The position numbers and the translations under genes were made by a program. A stretch of 5,475 bases of DNA, from contig CANOFI010000168.1 in NCBI GenBank assembly GCA_947565255.1, forward strand, positions 1 to 5,475. The letters run 5' to 3'. Shown piece after piece: positions 1 to 5,475 of the stretch. The stretch is from an uncultured Lachnospiraceae bacterium. Lineage in GTDB: Bacteria; Bacillota; Clostridia; Lachnospirales; Lachnospiraceae. Under the pieces are notes generated by a model. It ran no database searches. It saw only the letters and a list, made by a program, of their open reading frames with translations, and had not been told where the DNA came from. The first letter of the stretch is position 1, and each line of letters begins with the position of its first letter.

Positions 1-138
1 TAATATTAGTTCATGCACACGCTCATAAACCATTTCCAACTGGCTGGAAATTCCTTATGACACAGTAAATGAAAGGAATAAATTATCAAACATGCTCCAG
101 CCTTTCCCATTTTTTAAAACACTCTGTCAGTCCGTGCA
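1..138. other. Intergenic region downstream of the secreted protein gene
   Basis: I see no gene here. The one structure is a 7-bp inverted repeat at 32-38 (ATTTCCA) and 45-51 (TGGAAAT) around a six-base loop. It has no run of T on either strand, so I do not call it a terminator. No convincing intrinsic terminator for the leftward gene ending at 139 is visible in this stretch. Confidence 0.5.
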
Positions 139-981
139 TTAATGATGCCTTCCTCCATGGTGACCTCCCGAGTGATGGGAACCGGAACCCTGGCCACAGA
201 ATGAATTTCCTGCACAGCCCTCATTGTAATAACCAGAATTATTACACCCTGTATGACAACGGTCGCAATAGCCATCACAATCCGCATCATAATGATTCAT
301 GCAATACCTGTCGCCATAATCACAGAATCCATCATGATTAGCATCGACATGATTTCCTCCGTGCGAATGCAAATCGCCGTAATCACAAAATCCGTCATGG
401 TTGGCGTCTGTAAATATACATTCCCCTCTGCCACATCCCGGCTGCTGTGTATTCGCATCAAACTGTACCGTATTCTCCGGCGCAGTTTCCTGCGGCTGTA
501 CGGCAACATTCTCTTCCTGCGGTATATAAGGAAATTGTGCGGTAGTACCTGACGAAGATACCCACTCCTCCGATGAGCTGACATTTTCTCCCGCCGGAGC
601 GTTCACTTGTGCTGTTTCCTCTTCATTGCTTACTACTGTTTCATACCTTACTTCTACTTTTTCTTTTGCCGCCTCCGTATTTGCCGGAGTCTCAGTGTTT
701 GCCTCTGCTTCAATATTTACCGGTGCTTGCGTGTTTCCTGCTGCTTCCGTATTTACAGCCGCTTCCGTGTTTACCGGCGCTTTTGTATTTGCTTCTGCCT
801 CTGCTTCAGCTTTGACTTCTTCTTTGGCCTTGTTCTCTTTTTCTGTGGCTTCCTCTTTTATGGCCTCATTTTCAATTCCTGCGGCCTCTTTCGGATTCAC
901 AGACAATTCTCCGGCAATTGCCGTAATTCCAATTACGAAAGAACATACTCCAGCTGCACCGATTACCATTAACTTTTTCAT
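139..981 (-). CDS. Secreted acidic repeat protein with calcium-loop-like Cys-rich domain and His-rich tail
   Basis: I do not recognise a named family. The 280-residue product starts with a Sec signal peptide (MKKL, hydrophobic core about 5-22, likely cleavage after AIA at 21-23; no lipobox). Residues 31-65 are Glu/Lys/Ala-rich and probably helical. Residues 65-106 are seven tandem six-residue units of the type NTEAAV. Residues 107-180 are a Ser/Gln/Glu/Pro-rich linker. The C-terminal domain carries three loops, DANHDGFCD (192-200), DANHDGFCD (213-221) and DADCDGYCD (232-240), which resemble EF-hand or dockerin calcium loops with a Cys near the end, and several further Cys. The last 12 residues are mostly His and Gly. 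The visible parts suggest an exported protein, extended by its repeat stalk, that binds Ca2+ or transition metals; this is inference. It has no sortase motif or C-terminal membrane anchor. ATG 981 is chosen because it gives an intact signal peptide; an in-frame stop lies just upstream. Confidence 0.85.
   Translation of the reverse strand: MKKLMVIGAAGVCSFVIGITAIAGELSVNPKEAAGIENEAIKEEATEKENKAKEEVKAEAEAEANTKAPVNTEAAVNTEAAGNTQAPVNIEAEANTETPANTEAAKEKVEVRYETVVSNEEETAQVNAPAGENVSSSEEWVSSSGTTAQFPYIPQEENVAVQPQETAPENTVQFDANTQQPGCGRGECIFTDANHDGFCDYGDLHSHGGNHVDANHDGFCDYGDRYCMNHYDADCDGYCDRCHTGCNNSGYYNEGCAGNSFCGQGSGSHHSGGHHGGRHH
253..411 (-). repeat. Three calcium-loop-like DxNxDGxCD repeats
   Basis: This part of the secreted protein gene encodes three related segments (residues about 191-243) with periods of 21 and 19 residues. 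Copies one and two share the identical 12-residue core DANHDGFCDYGD. Copy three has diverged to DADCDGYCDRCH. Asp at positions 1, 5 and 9, Asn/Asp at 3 and Gly at 6 match the pattern of EF-hand-type calcium loops. The helices flanking a true EF-hand are not evident, and the Cys at position 8 is unusual for one. Confidence 0.75.
664..789 (-). repeat. Seven tandem 18-bp coding repeats (NTEAAV type)
   Basis: Seven consecutive 18-bp units encode residues 65-106 of the secreted protein. Each unit begins with Asn, followed by Thr (Ile once), then E/K/Q, A/T, A/P/E and a small residue or Lys. The period is exact at six residues while the DNA copies differ in wobble and some coding positions, so this is an ageing in-frame minisatellite. 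It probably forms an extended, flexible stalk. Copy number may vary between strains. Confidence 0.8.
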
Positions 982-999
982 TACAATTCATTTCCTCCT

Positions 1000-1006
1000 T
1001 TTCTGT
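1000..1006 (-). promoter_or_regulatory. Ribosome binding site for the secreted protein, unusually far from its start
   Basis: The minus strand reads AAAGGAGG before the gene starting at 981. GGAGG is 12 bases from the chosen ATG, longer than the usual 5-9. A second ATG at about 993 lies only two bases after GGAGG in another frame and would give a 39-residue peptide. The signal peptide is encoded only in the frame of ATG 981, so I keep that start. Confidence 0.65.
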
Positions 1007-1034
1007 TCGCCATCTGTTTTTTTGTTCTTCACTT

Positions 1035-1040
1035 ATAATA
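1035..1040 (-). promoter_or_regulatory. Weak candidate -10 element upstream of the secreted protein gene
   Basis: The minus strand reads TATTAT (overlapping TATAAG) about 55 bases before the start codon. The nearest -35-like hexamer, TTGCAA at 1061-1066, is 20 bases away, too far for a good sigma-A promoter. The gene may have a weak or alternative-sigma promoter here, or be read through from the TelA gene 108 bases upstream. Confidence 0.22.
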
Positions 1041-1064
1041 CGACTGACAATCAGAAAACCTTGC

Positions 1065-1082
1065 AAAAATTTGTAAATTTTT
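1065..1082. repeat. AT-only inverted repeat after the TelA gene
   Basis: AAAAATTT at 1065-1072 and AAATTTTT at 1075-1082 form a perfect inverted repeat separated by two bases, directly downstream of the TelA stop codon at 1090-1092. As RNA it would be a weak A-U hairpin. It lacks the GC-rich stem of a standard intrinsic terminator, so transcription into the next gene may continue. Confidence 0.4.
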
Positions 1083-1089
1083 TATTTTA

Positions 1090-2232
1090 TTAAAAACCCA
1101 TAGTATTTCCTTTTTCAAGCTTCGCAATCTGCCGTTCGCCCTCCTCTGCAACTGAACGGAAGTCCTGAATCGTCTGCGCCATCTGCGGCAGTGCCTTTGT
1201 CTTATACGTACTGATATCCTCCAGTGCCGATAAGGTATCCGTAAACGCCTGCTTTAACGTATCCGGGGAAATGCTTGCCTCAACTGCTTCCTTCTGGATT
1301 GCCGTCCCCTGCTCCTTCAGCATTTTAGAGGTGGCAGTAATCATCTGGTTCGTTGTCTCATTTAACATCTGTACCTTTTCCAGGACAATCTTCTGGTTAT
1401 ACAGCGCTCCTGCCACAGTAACGGCTACACGAAGCGCTGATACGGTCACCGTCTCGGCGCGGTCCACAGCACGGATTAATTCAAGATTATTTTTGCGGAT
1501 AACCTCCATGGCAATAATCCCCTGCTGATTCACAAGCAAAAGCTGCTGAAAATCCATCAGTCTCTGCTTTAACGGAAAAATGATTTCCTCCTCCACGAAT
1601 TTTATGCGCTCCTCCGCCTCATTCGATGCCTTTGCATTCTCTACCTGGTTTGTCAGATATGCATCGAGCTGTGTGCCGAGCTCGATTTTCTGCGTCAGCT
1701 GTCTGGTCAGGTCGCGCATGGCTGCCTGTTCAATTTCCAGTGTGGTATTGTCATTTTTTAAAATTGTTTTTCCTTTATCGAGAGATTTGACAATCAGGGC
1801 GATCTCTTCGTCGGCAGTTTTATAGCGCTCGAAATAACGGCGGATTGGATTGAATACCTTTCCAAGTATGCCGGTCTTGGTAAAGTCCAGTCCGGACGGG
1901 TCTAAATCGCGCATTTTTATGGACAACTCCTCCAGACCCTTTGCAACCTCGCCGGATTCACCACCGGCACGGCCAAATTCGCCCATCCGTTTCTGAAGAA
2001 TGCTGTTCTTTGACTGGGACTGCTTCACGATATCAGCGCCAAAGGTCTCTATCACCTGAACAATTTCCCGCCGTTCGGTGAGGGAATCGAGATTGACTGC
2101 CATAATCTGGTCAGACTTTTCCTTCACGACATCCGTAATGACGTCTTTCTCCTCCTTTGTCGGCGCGAGTTCCTCTTTCACTTCTTTTTTGATGGCTTCG
2201 GTGCTTGGTATGTCCAGTGTAAATGTACTCAT
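1090..2232 (-). CDS. TelA/YaaN-family toxic anion resistance protein
   Basis: This 380-residue soluble protein has the typical length and motifs of the TelA (KlaA/YaaN) family. Visible conserved blocks are LDPSGLDF (110-117), the FNPIRRYFERYKTADEEI segment (127-144), a segment from about 236 to 290 with QQGIIAMEVIRKNNLELIRA and AETVTVSALRVAVTVAGAL, and LNETTNQMI (290-298). Most of the chain is predicted long amphipathic helix and coiled coil. It has no signal peptide or membrane helix, so it is probably cytoplasmic, perhaps membrane-associated through partners. Family members were named from plasmid tellurite resistance and have been linked to tolerance of envelope-active agents; the biochemical activity is not established. 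The start ATG 2232 has a strong GGAGGAGG four bases upstream. It is the third gene of the unit read from the promoter at 4815-4843, 71 bases after the VWA gene. In Bacillus subtilis its homologue yaaN lies beside xpaC, matching the gene found upstream here. Confidence 0.93.
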   Translation of the reverse strand: MSTFTLDIPSTEAIKKEVKEELAPTKEEKDVITDVVKEKSDQIMAVNLDSLTERREIVQVIETFGADIVKQSQSKNSILQKRMGEFGRAGGESGEVAKGLEELSIKMRDLDPSGLDFTKTGILGKVFNPIRRYFERYKTADEEIALIVKSLDKGKTILKNDNTTLEIEQAAMRDLTRQLTQKIELGTQLDAYLTNQVENAKASNEAEERIKFVEEEIIFPLKQRLMDFQQLLLVNQQGIIAMEVIRKNNLELIRAVDRAETVTVSALRVAVTVAGALYNQKIVLEKVQMLNETTNQMITATSKMLKEQGTAIQKEAVEASISPDTLKQAFTDTLSALEDISTYKTKALPQMAQTIQDFRSVAEEGERQIAKLEKGNTMGF

Positions 2233-2246
2233 TTTTCCTCCTCCTT

Positions 2247-2261
2247 GCGCAATTTATGCGC
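2247..2261 (-). promoter_or_regulatory. Small hairpin just upstream of the TelA ribosome binding site
   Basis: GCGCA and TGCGC form a 5-bp GC-rich stem around a five-base loop, ending three bases before the GGAGGAGG of the TelA gene. It sits in the only sizeable gap (71 bases) within the three-gene unit. It could tune translation of TelA or protect the message from decay; this is inference and the stem is short. Confidence 0.3.
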
Positions 2262-2303
2262 CGTATGGTCAAATAAGGTGTGCCCTGTGGGTATTCCTTG
2301 TTT

Positions 2304-3995
2304 TTACATGTTTGCATTGAATAATATTTTCAGCTGATACACCACGTCATCCGTTGACGCGTCGATGCTTGCCGCCTCATTTACCGAGCTGATGCTCTCC
2401 AATGCCGCTAAATCCGCATTATATCCAATCGTATACACGGGTATTTTCATTCCGGTCAGCACATCGCGGATATCATTCAGATTATAACCGGTATTGGTTT
2501 CGCCGTCGCTTAACACGAACAGCATCGGCTTTGCATCCGGATACTGCTCCATCATCTCATTAATCATATCCAGCGCCACGCAGATGCCGTCAAAGGTTGC
2601 TGTACCGCCTGCGGCATAAAGATTCTCCACCGCACCCTTAAAATATGTCTGCTGCTCCATATTGAACTGTTTCACCGGAAGCTCGATAGTCACTTCATCA
2701 GAGTAGCTGACCAGTCCGATATAATTTTCCGTATTGATATACTTCATACTGTTAATCAGTGAATTCTGCAGCGCCTTTAAAGGTTCTCCCGCCATACTGC
2801 CGGAAACATCAGTTACAAAAACGCCGATGACCGGACGGCCGCTGTCCTTATTCGTCTTATAAAGCTTCTGTGCGGCAGTCAGAATATCTCCGGAAACATT
2901 GTCGTATTCGCACACATAGTCGTTCATTGCGTTAAATCCATACTCCGATGCACGCTTTTTCGCTTTATCGGACGCGCAGTATTCTGCAAACAGGGCAAGA
3001 ATGTCCTTTTTCTCCTGACTGGCGCCCGCGATACTCACAAGCGGATTGTCATGCCGGTATCCGTAGGGCGTAAATTTATAATTTTTAGACAGGACATTAT
3101 CGTTCACATAGGACTGGTATTCCATTATAAAGCCATCAAGCGAACCGTTTTCAGCCGCTTCGCGCATCTGCATTGTTGTCAGCGCCACAAAGGGGACGTT
3201 CTTCTGAAACTTCTGAAATCCCTCCACTGCCTTGTCCGACAACGGATTGCCGAGGTCGTAGCGCTGCAGCGTACAGACCAGAAAATTCAGTCCCGCGCTG
3301 CTTGCAAACGGATTGGTGTATCCCATGGAAAATTCACCGGCCTCGGTCGCCTCCGTAATCGCCTTCAAGTCCACGCTGCCATATTTTTCCACAATCTTGT
3401 TATAGGTTTTGTCAGAGAGTAAGATACCTGCCACATTCCCGACCAGACTCTCCGACACCGTTTCCGTGTTCGTTCCTTTCGCATTCAGCATGTCAACCCA
3501 GAACATACCGGACGGCGCAAAGCCCTCCGGTACTGCTTTGCCTGTAGTGATATAATCCATTGCCTGTCCACTGTTGACCTTACGAATCTTGATAGAAACC
3601 GGCTGTCCATTCACAGTATACCCCTGTTTATTAAATTCTTCTGCCATCTCACAGAGCCATCCATCCGTGCCTGTACCCGCTTTCTCCGGTGAGGAATAAA
3701 TCTCTGCATAGAGGCTTGTTGTCGCTTCAACCCCTACGGGACAGGTATCAATATCCGGCAGCTCAGCCGCCTCGGTATCCTCATCGCTGTATTCAATGGG
3801 TGATTTGACCGGTTTTCCATTCTTTGGATCAATCCGGTCTACCATTTCTGCAAGATGTCTGGACGCATTTTCCTTTGAAACTGCTTTTTCAGACTTGCCG
3901 AGATTACGCGTTGCATAAATGCCGCCAAAAACAGCAGCACAGACAAGAACCACAACCCCGGCCAGTATCCCGATTGATTTCCTGCTCATATTCAT
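2304..3995 (-). CDS. Membrane-anchored substrate-binding-like and VWA domain protein
   Basis: The 563-residue product starts with a short basic segment and a membrane helix (about 7-27) with no lipobox and no clear cleavage site, so it is probably a signal anchor with the rest outside the cell. Residues about 90-350 look like a type II periplasmic binding protein domain: a start like ATTSLYAEIYSS, then GYTNPFASSAGLNFL at 225-239, a motif common in this superfamily. Residues about 388-563 are a VWA domain with a complete metal-ion-dependent adhesion site: DVSGS (D396, S398, S400), Thr in GGTAT (T465) and LSDGE (D497). It should therefore bind a divalent metal and a protein or other ligand. A 'substrate-binding plus VWA' architecture is known in Firmicutes but its role is not. 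No ABC permease or ATPase gene is next to it, which argues against simple transport. ATG 3995 follows GGAGGA at 4003-4008 by seven bases, only 21 bases after the XpaC-like gene, so the two are surely co-transcribed. Confidence 0.92.
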   Translation of the reverse strand: MNMSRKSIGILAGVVVLVCAAVFGGIYATRNLGKSEKAVSKENASRHLAEMVDRIDPKNGKPVKSPIEYSDEDTEAAELPDIDTCPVGVEATTSLYAEIYSSPEKAGTGTDGWLCEMAEEFNKQGYTVNGQPVSIKIRKVNSGQAMDYITTGKAVPEGFAPSGMFWVDMLNAKGTNTETVSESLVGNVAGILLSDKTYNKIVEKYGSVDLKAITEATEAGEFSMGYTNPFASSAGLNFLVCTLQRYDLGNPLSDKAVEGFQKFQKNVPFVALTTMQMREAAENGSLDGFIMEYQSYVNDNVLSKNYKFTPYGYRHDNPLVSIAGASQEKKDILALFAEYCASDKAKKRASEYGFNAMNDYVCEYDNVSGDILTAAQKLYKTNKDSGRPVIGVFVTDVSGSMAGEPLKALQNSLINSMKYINTENYIGLVSYSDEVTIELPVKQFNMEQQTYFKGAVENLYAAGGTATFDGICVALDMINEMMEQYPDAKPMLFVLSDGETNTGYNLNDIRDVLTGMKIPVYTIGYNADLAALESISSVNEAASIDASTDDVVYQLKILFNANM

Positions 3996-4002
3996 ATCCG
4001 TA

Positions 4003-4008
4003 TCCTCC
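4003..4008 (-). promoter_or_regulatory. Ribosome binding site of the VWA protein gene
   Basis: GGAGGA on the minus strand lies seven bases before ATG 3995. It fixes this start rather than the second Met codon two codons later, and it fills most of the 21-base gap after the XpaC-like gene. Confidence 0.85.
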
Positions 4009-4016
4009 AGTATTTT

Positions 4017-4748
4017 CTATTGATAAAGTTTCGTTTCTCCAATCAGTTTTTCAATTTCCTGCAAAAGTCCATCATTCAAATCCTCATGCTTCTCATTCGC
4101 GCAAGACGAAATCTCCAGCGTCAGGGTATTCAGCTTCAGAAGAATCTTTTCATTCAGGGCAATCATTGTCCTCATATCGTCAAAATTTTTCAGATAAAGG
4201 GAAAGCTGCTGTTCCTGGATATCATCTGGAATGTTATCTTCCCGGTAATGCTGCAGCCTTTCATATTCCTTTTCGTCAAACAACTGCATGCGGCTGGCCA
4301 TGGCGACCACATTGTGCAGGGCTGCAGCCTCCGCCGAAACCACAACCTGATTGAACTTGTCCCAGCTCATGGTTCCTTTTGTGAACTTTTGTTCGAGAAT
4401 ACCGGACAGTCGCATACGGCATCTGAGTATCCGGTCGAGCTGCTCTGACGCTGTTTGTGCCATACTCTTTAAATATTTGCTGTCGCCGTATTCTTTCAGT
4501 ATCGTCTTCGCCTCGTCCAGACTCAAAACCGTTTCTGCCAGAACCGGCTTCTGTGACGGACCCTTTAAAAAATGTATGTTCGCCGCAAAAAAAATGCCGA
4601 GCAGTGCAGGCACGGCAATTATCGACATTCCTGCACGGAATATGCTTTCGTCTGACAGTCTTAAACACAGCAAACCGGGGGAGTACAGAATGACCGCCGC
4701 AGCCGCAATGCACAGGTTTGCCGCAATTAATTTTAAATATTTTTTCAA
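4017..4748 (-). CDS. XpaC-like two-helix membrane protein
   Basis: The 243-residue product has two N-terminal membrane helices (about 6-30 and 37-60) joined by a short loop, then a charged, mostly helical tail (about 70-240) with coiled-coil character. The basic start (MKKYLK) and basic residues after helix two place both the N-terminus and the tail in the cytoplasm. Layout, size and position beside a TelA gene match the XpaC family ('5-bromo-4-chloroindolyl phosphate hydrolysis protein'), a name that comes from a B. subtilis phenotype. I see no phosphatase motif, so the name should not be read as an enzyme activity. The start is TTG: an in-frame stop (TAA, 4755-4757) lies two codons upstream, no ATG precedes residue 41, and a later start would lose helix one. 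AAGGGG at 4759-4764 is a modest ribosome binding site ten bases away. It is the first gene of the three-gene unit. The assignment rests on layout and context more than on motifs. Confidence 0.7.
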   Translation of the reverse strand: MKKYLKLIAANLCIAAAAVILYSPGLLCLRLSDESIFRAGMSIIAVPALLGIFFAANIHFLKGPSQKPVLAETVLSLDEAKTILKEYGDSKYLKSMAQTASEQLDRILRCRMRLSGILEQKFTKGTMSWDKFNQVVVSAEAAALHNVVAMASRMQLFDEKEYERLQHYREDNIPDDIQEQQLSLYLKNFDDMRTMIALNEKILLKLNTLTLEISSCANEKHEDLNDGLLQEIEKLIGETKLYQ

Positions 4749-4758
4749 TGTATGTTAG

Positions 4759-4764
4759 CCCCTT
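4759..4764 (-). promoter_or_regulatory. Modest ribosome binding site before a TTG start
   Basis: AAGGGG on the minus strand lies ten bases before the TTG start at 4748. Both the off-consensus site and the TTG codon suggest that this first gene is translated less strongly than the VWA and TelA genes, which have full GGAGG sites and ATG starts. Confidence 0.55.
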
Positions 4765-4814
4765 GGTTGTATTTTTTTATTATATGGCTTCTACCGTATC
4801 TCATACTTCCTATT

Positions 4815-4843
4815 ATTATACAATAAATCCTAATATTTGACAA
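4815..4843 (-). promoter_or_regulatory. Sigma-A promoter of the xpaC-like/VWA/telA unit
   Basis: On the minus strand, -35 TTGTCA (4838-4843) and a perfect -10 TATAAT (4815-4820) are separated by 17 bases, the ideal spacing. The sequence upstream is AT-rich. Transcription should start near 4808, giving a leader of about 60 bases before the XpaC-like gene. The match implies vegetative sigma-A transcription. I see no clear operator overlapping it. Confidence 0.85.
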
Positions 4844-4867
4844 GTTTTATCTATCAACAAATCTTAT

Positions 4868-4903
4868 TTTGGTTAACAGCCTGAAAACTGGCTGTTAACC
4901 AAA
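4868..4903. terminator. Perfect 14-bp inverted repeat after the ferritin-like gene
   Basis: TTTGGTTAACAGCC (4868-4881) and its exact reverse complement (4890-4903) flank an eight-base loop. It begins 11 bases past the stop codon of the ferritin-like gene and 24 bases upstream of the -35 of the next promoter. The position suits a transcript end. No T tract follows the stem on either strand, so it is not a canonical intrinsic terminator; it may work with Rho, stabilise the 3' end, or be a protein-binding site for the nearby promoter. Confidence 0.5.
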
Positions 4904-4914
4904 CCTTTCACCCC

Positions 4915-5475
4915 TTAATCCAGCAGCGCCTGCAGCATCATAATATGATACTTTTCATCTAAAATGATTCTTTCCAGCACCGCATTGACACACGCATCCT
5001 GAATCCTGCTGATATGCGCATAATATTGATTAATAGCCGCCTTCTCCGCCTCAATATCAGCCACAATCATCTTTCTGGCCTGTTCCGGTATTGACAGGTA
5101 CTGCGGCGTCCACATTTTTCCCCTGTCATTGGGCTGTCTTGCAACAAAATCAACCGTACCTCCCAATAAAACAATTAATTCGCCGAGCTTCTGCAAATGC
5201 ATCATTTCTGCCACCGCAATGCTCAAAAGTGTTTTTGCCATGCTGCATTCTGCCAAAGACAGCCGGTTCTCATTATTGATATACTGGGTTATCGCCGAAA
5301 GCTCCGACACCGGTCCGCAATAATCAAAGCTCAGCAAATCCGCATAAAAACGGTTCTGTCCGCTTACCATAATATCCGGATAAGGAAGCTCCACCATCGC
5401 AGGTTTTAATCCTGCAAAGCTGCAGCTGTTTTTCATAGATTTGCTGTTACTGCCCTGGTTATCTGTATGGGAACT
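4915..5475 (-). CDS. Ferritin-like di-metal protein, partial at the right edge
   Basis: This is a four-helix ferritin-like protein of the rubrerythrin/bacterioferritin type. Counting from the Met codon at 5436, likely metal ligands are E45 (helix 1), E77 and H80 (EMMH, helix 2), E131 (helix 3), and E161 and H164 (EKYH, helix 4). Helices 1 and 3 share the pattern ExxAIxQY and helices 2 and 4 share ExxH, the internal two-fold repeat expected of this superfamily. It should bind a di-iron or di-manganese centre and act in peroxide handling, oxidation or metal storage; which one cannot be told. There is no C-terminal rubredoxin domain, so it is not a complete classical rubrerythrin. A Mn-catalase-like role is an alternative. 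The frame stays open for 13 codons upstream of 5436 to the window edge (hydrophilic, Ser/Asn-rich), and no ribosome binding site precedes ATG 5436, so the true start probably lies beyond 5475. Confidence 0.85.
   Translation of the reverse strand, partial: SSHTDNQGSNSKSMKNSCSFAGLKPAMVELPYPDIMVSGQNRFYADLLSFDYCGPVSELSAITQYINNENRLSLAECSMAKTLLSIAVAEMMHLQKLGELIVLLGGTVDFVARQPNDRGKMWTPQYLSIPEQARKMIVADIEAEKAAINQYYAHISRIQDACVNAVLERIILDEKYHIMMLQALLD

Noticed and set aside
32..51. 7-bp inverted repeat as a terminator for the secreted protein gene
   Set aside because: It is almost 90 bases past the stop codon, has a short AT-rich stem and no T tract on the minus strand.
607..1093. Plus-strand open frames with hydrophobic, Cys/Phe-rich translations
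   Set aside because: They are antisense to the Glu/Ala-rich signal and repeat region of the secreted protein; the hydrophobic composition is a by-product of Glu, Lys and Ala codons read backwards, and no ribosome binding site supports them.
4276..4713. A 145-codon minus-strand frame overlapping the XpaC-like gene
   Set aside because: It is an out-of-frame shadow rich in Arg, Gly and Cys with no membrane helices. The XpaC-like frame has the promoter, two clear membrane helices and tight coupling to the next gene.
3824..4758. Several plus-strand open frames opposite the XpaC-like and VWA genes
   Set aside because: They overlap well-supported minus-strand genes, have no good ribosome binding site or recognisable domain, and overlap each other in different frames.
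4779..4784. A second TATAAT on the minus strand within the leader of the XpaC-like gene
   Set aside because: No -35-like hexamer lies 16-18 bases upstream and there is no extended -10 TGn. The promoter at 4815-4843 is much better.
4749..4808. Riboswitch or other structured leader before the XpaC-like gene
   Set aside because: The leader is only about 60 bases, AT-rich, and shows no multi-stem structure or known aptamer motif.
1..5475. Mobile element, CRISPR array or tRNA/rRNA gene
   Set aside because: There are no terminal inverted repeats with a transposase, no spaced direct repeats and no cloverleaf-like or rRNA-like sequence in the gaps.

Overview
The window looks like chromosomal DNA of a Gram-positive Clostridia bacterium, possibly a gut Lachnospiraceae-type organism. 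This is inferred from moderate GC content (by eye), strong GGAGG ribosome binding sites, a near-consensus sigma-A promoter in an AT-rich spacer, a TTG start codon, and the families present. No species can be named from the sequence alone. All five genes lie on the minus strand, so the genetic order runs from the right edge to the left. There is no RNA gene, CRISPR array, insertion sequence or phage gene that I can support, and no gene-free stretch longer than about 170 bases.

From right to left: (1) a ferritin-like four-helix di-metal protein, cut by the right edge of the window. Its reading frame is still open at base 5475, so its true start is probably outside. It is followed by a perfect 14-bp inverted repeat. 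(2) A clear sigma-A promoter (TTGTCA-17-TATAAT). (3) A compact three-gene unit read from that promoter: an XpaC-like membrane protein with two N-terminal membrane helices and a helical, probably cytoplasmic tail; a membrane-anchored, outward-facing protein joining a periplasmic-binding-protein-like domain to a VWA domain with an intact MIDAS; and a TelA/YaaN-family 'toxic anion resistance' protein. (4) A secreted acidic protein with seven tandem six-residue repeats, three DxNxDGxCD calcium-loop-like repeats rich in Cys, and a His-rich tail.

The central unit is the most interesting part. XpaC and TelA/YaaN are neighbours in Bacillus subtilis, and their molecular roles are poorly understood. 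Here an extracellular ligand-binding/VWA protein sits between them. A plausible but unproven reading is an envelope stress or metal/anion-response module: the VWA/SBP protein senses or binds something outside, XpaC spans the membrane, and TelA acts on the cytoplasmic side. The secreted Cys/His/Asp-rich protein next to it and the di-metal ferritin-like protein upstream would both fit a metal or redox theme, but co-regulation of these flanking genes with the central unit is not shown by the sequence.
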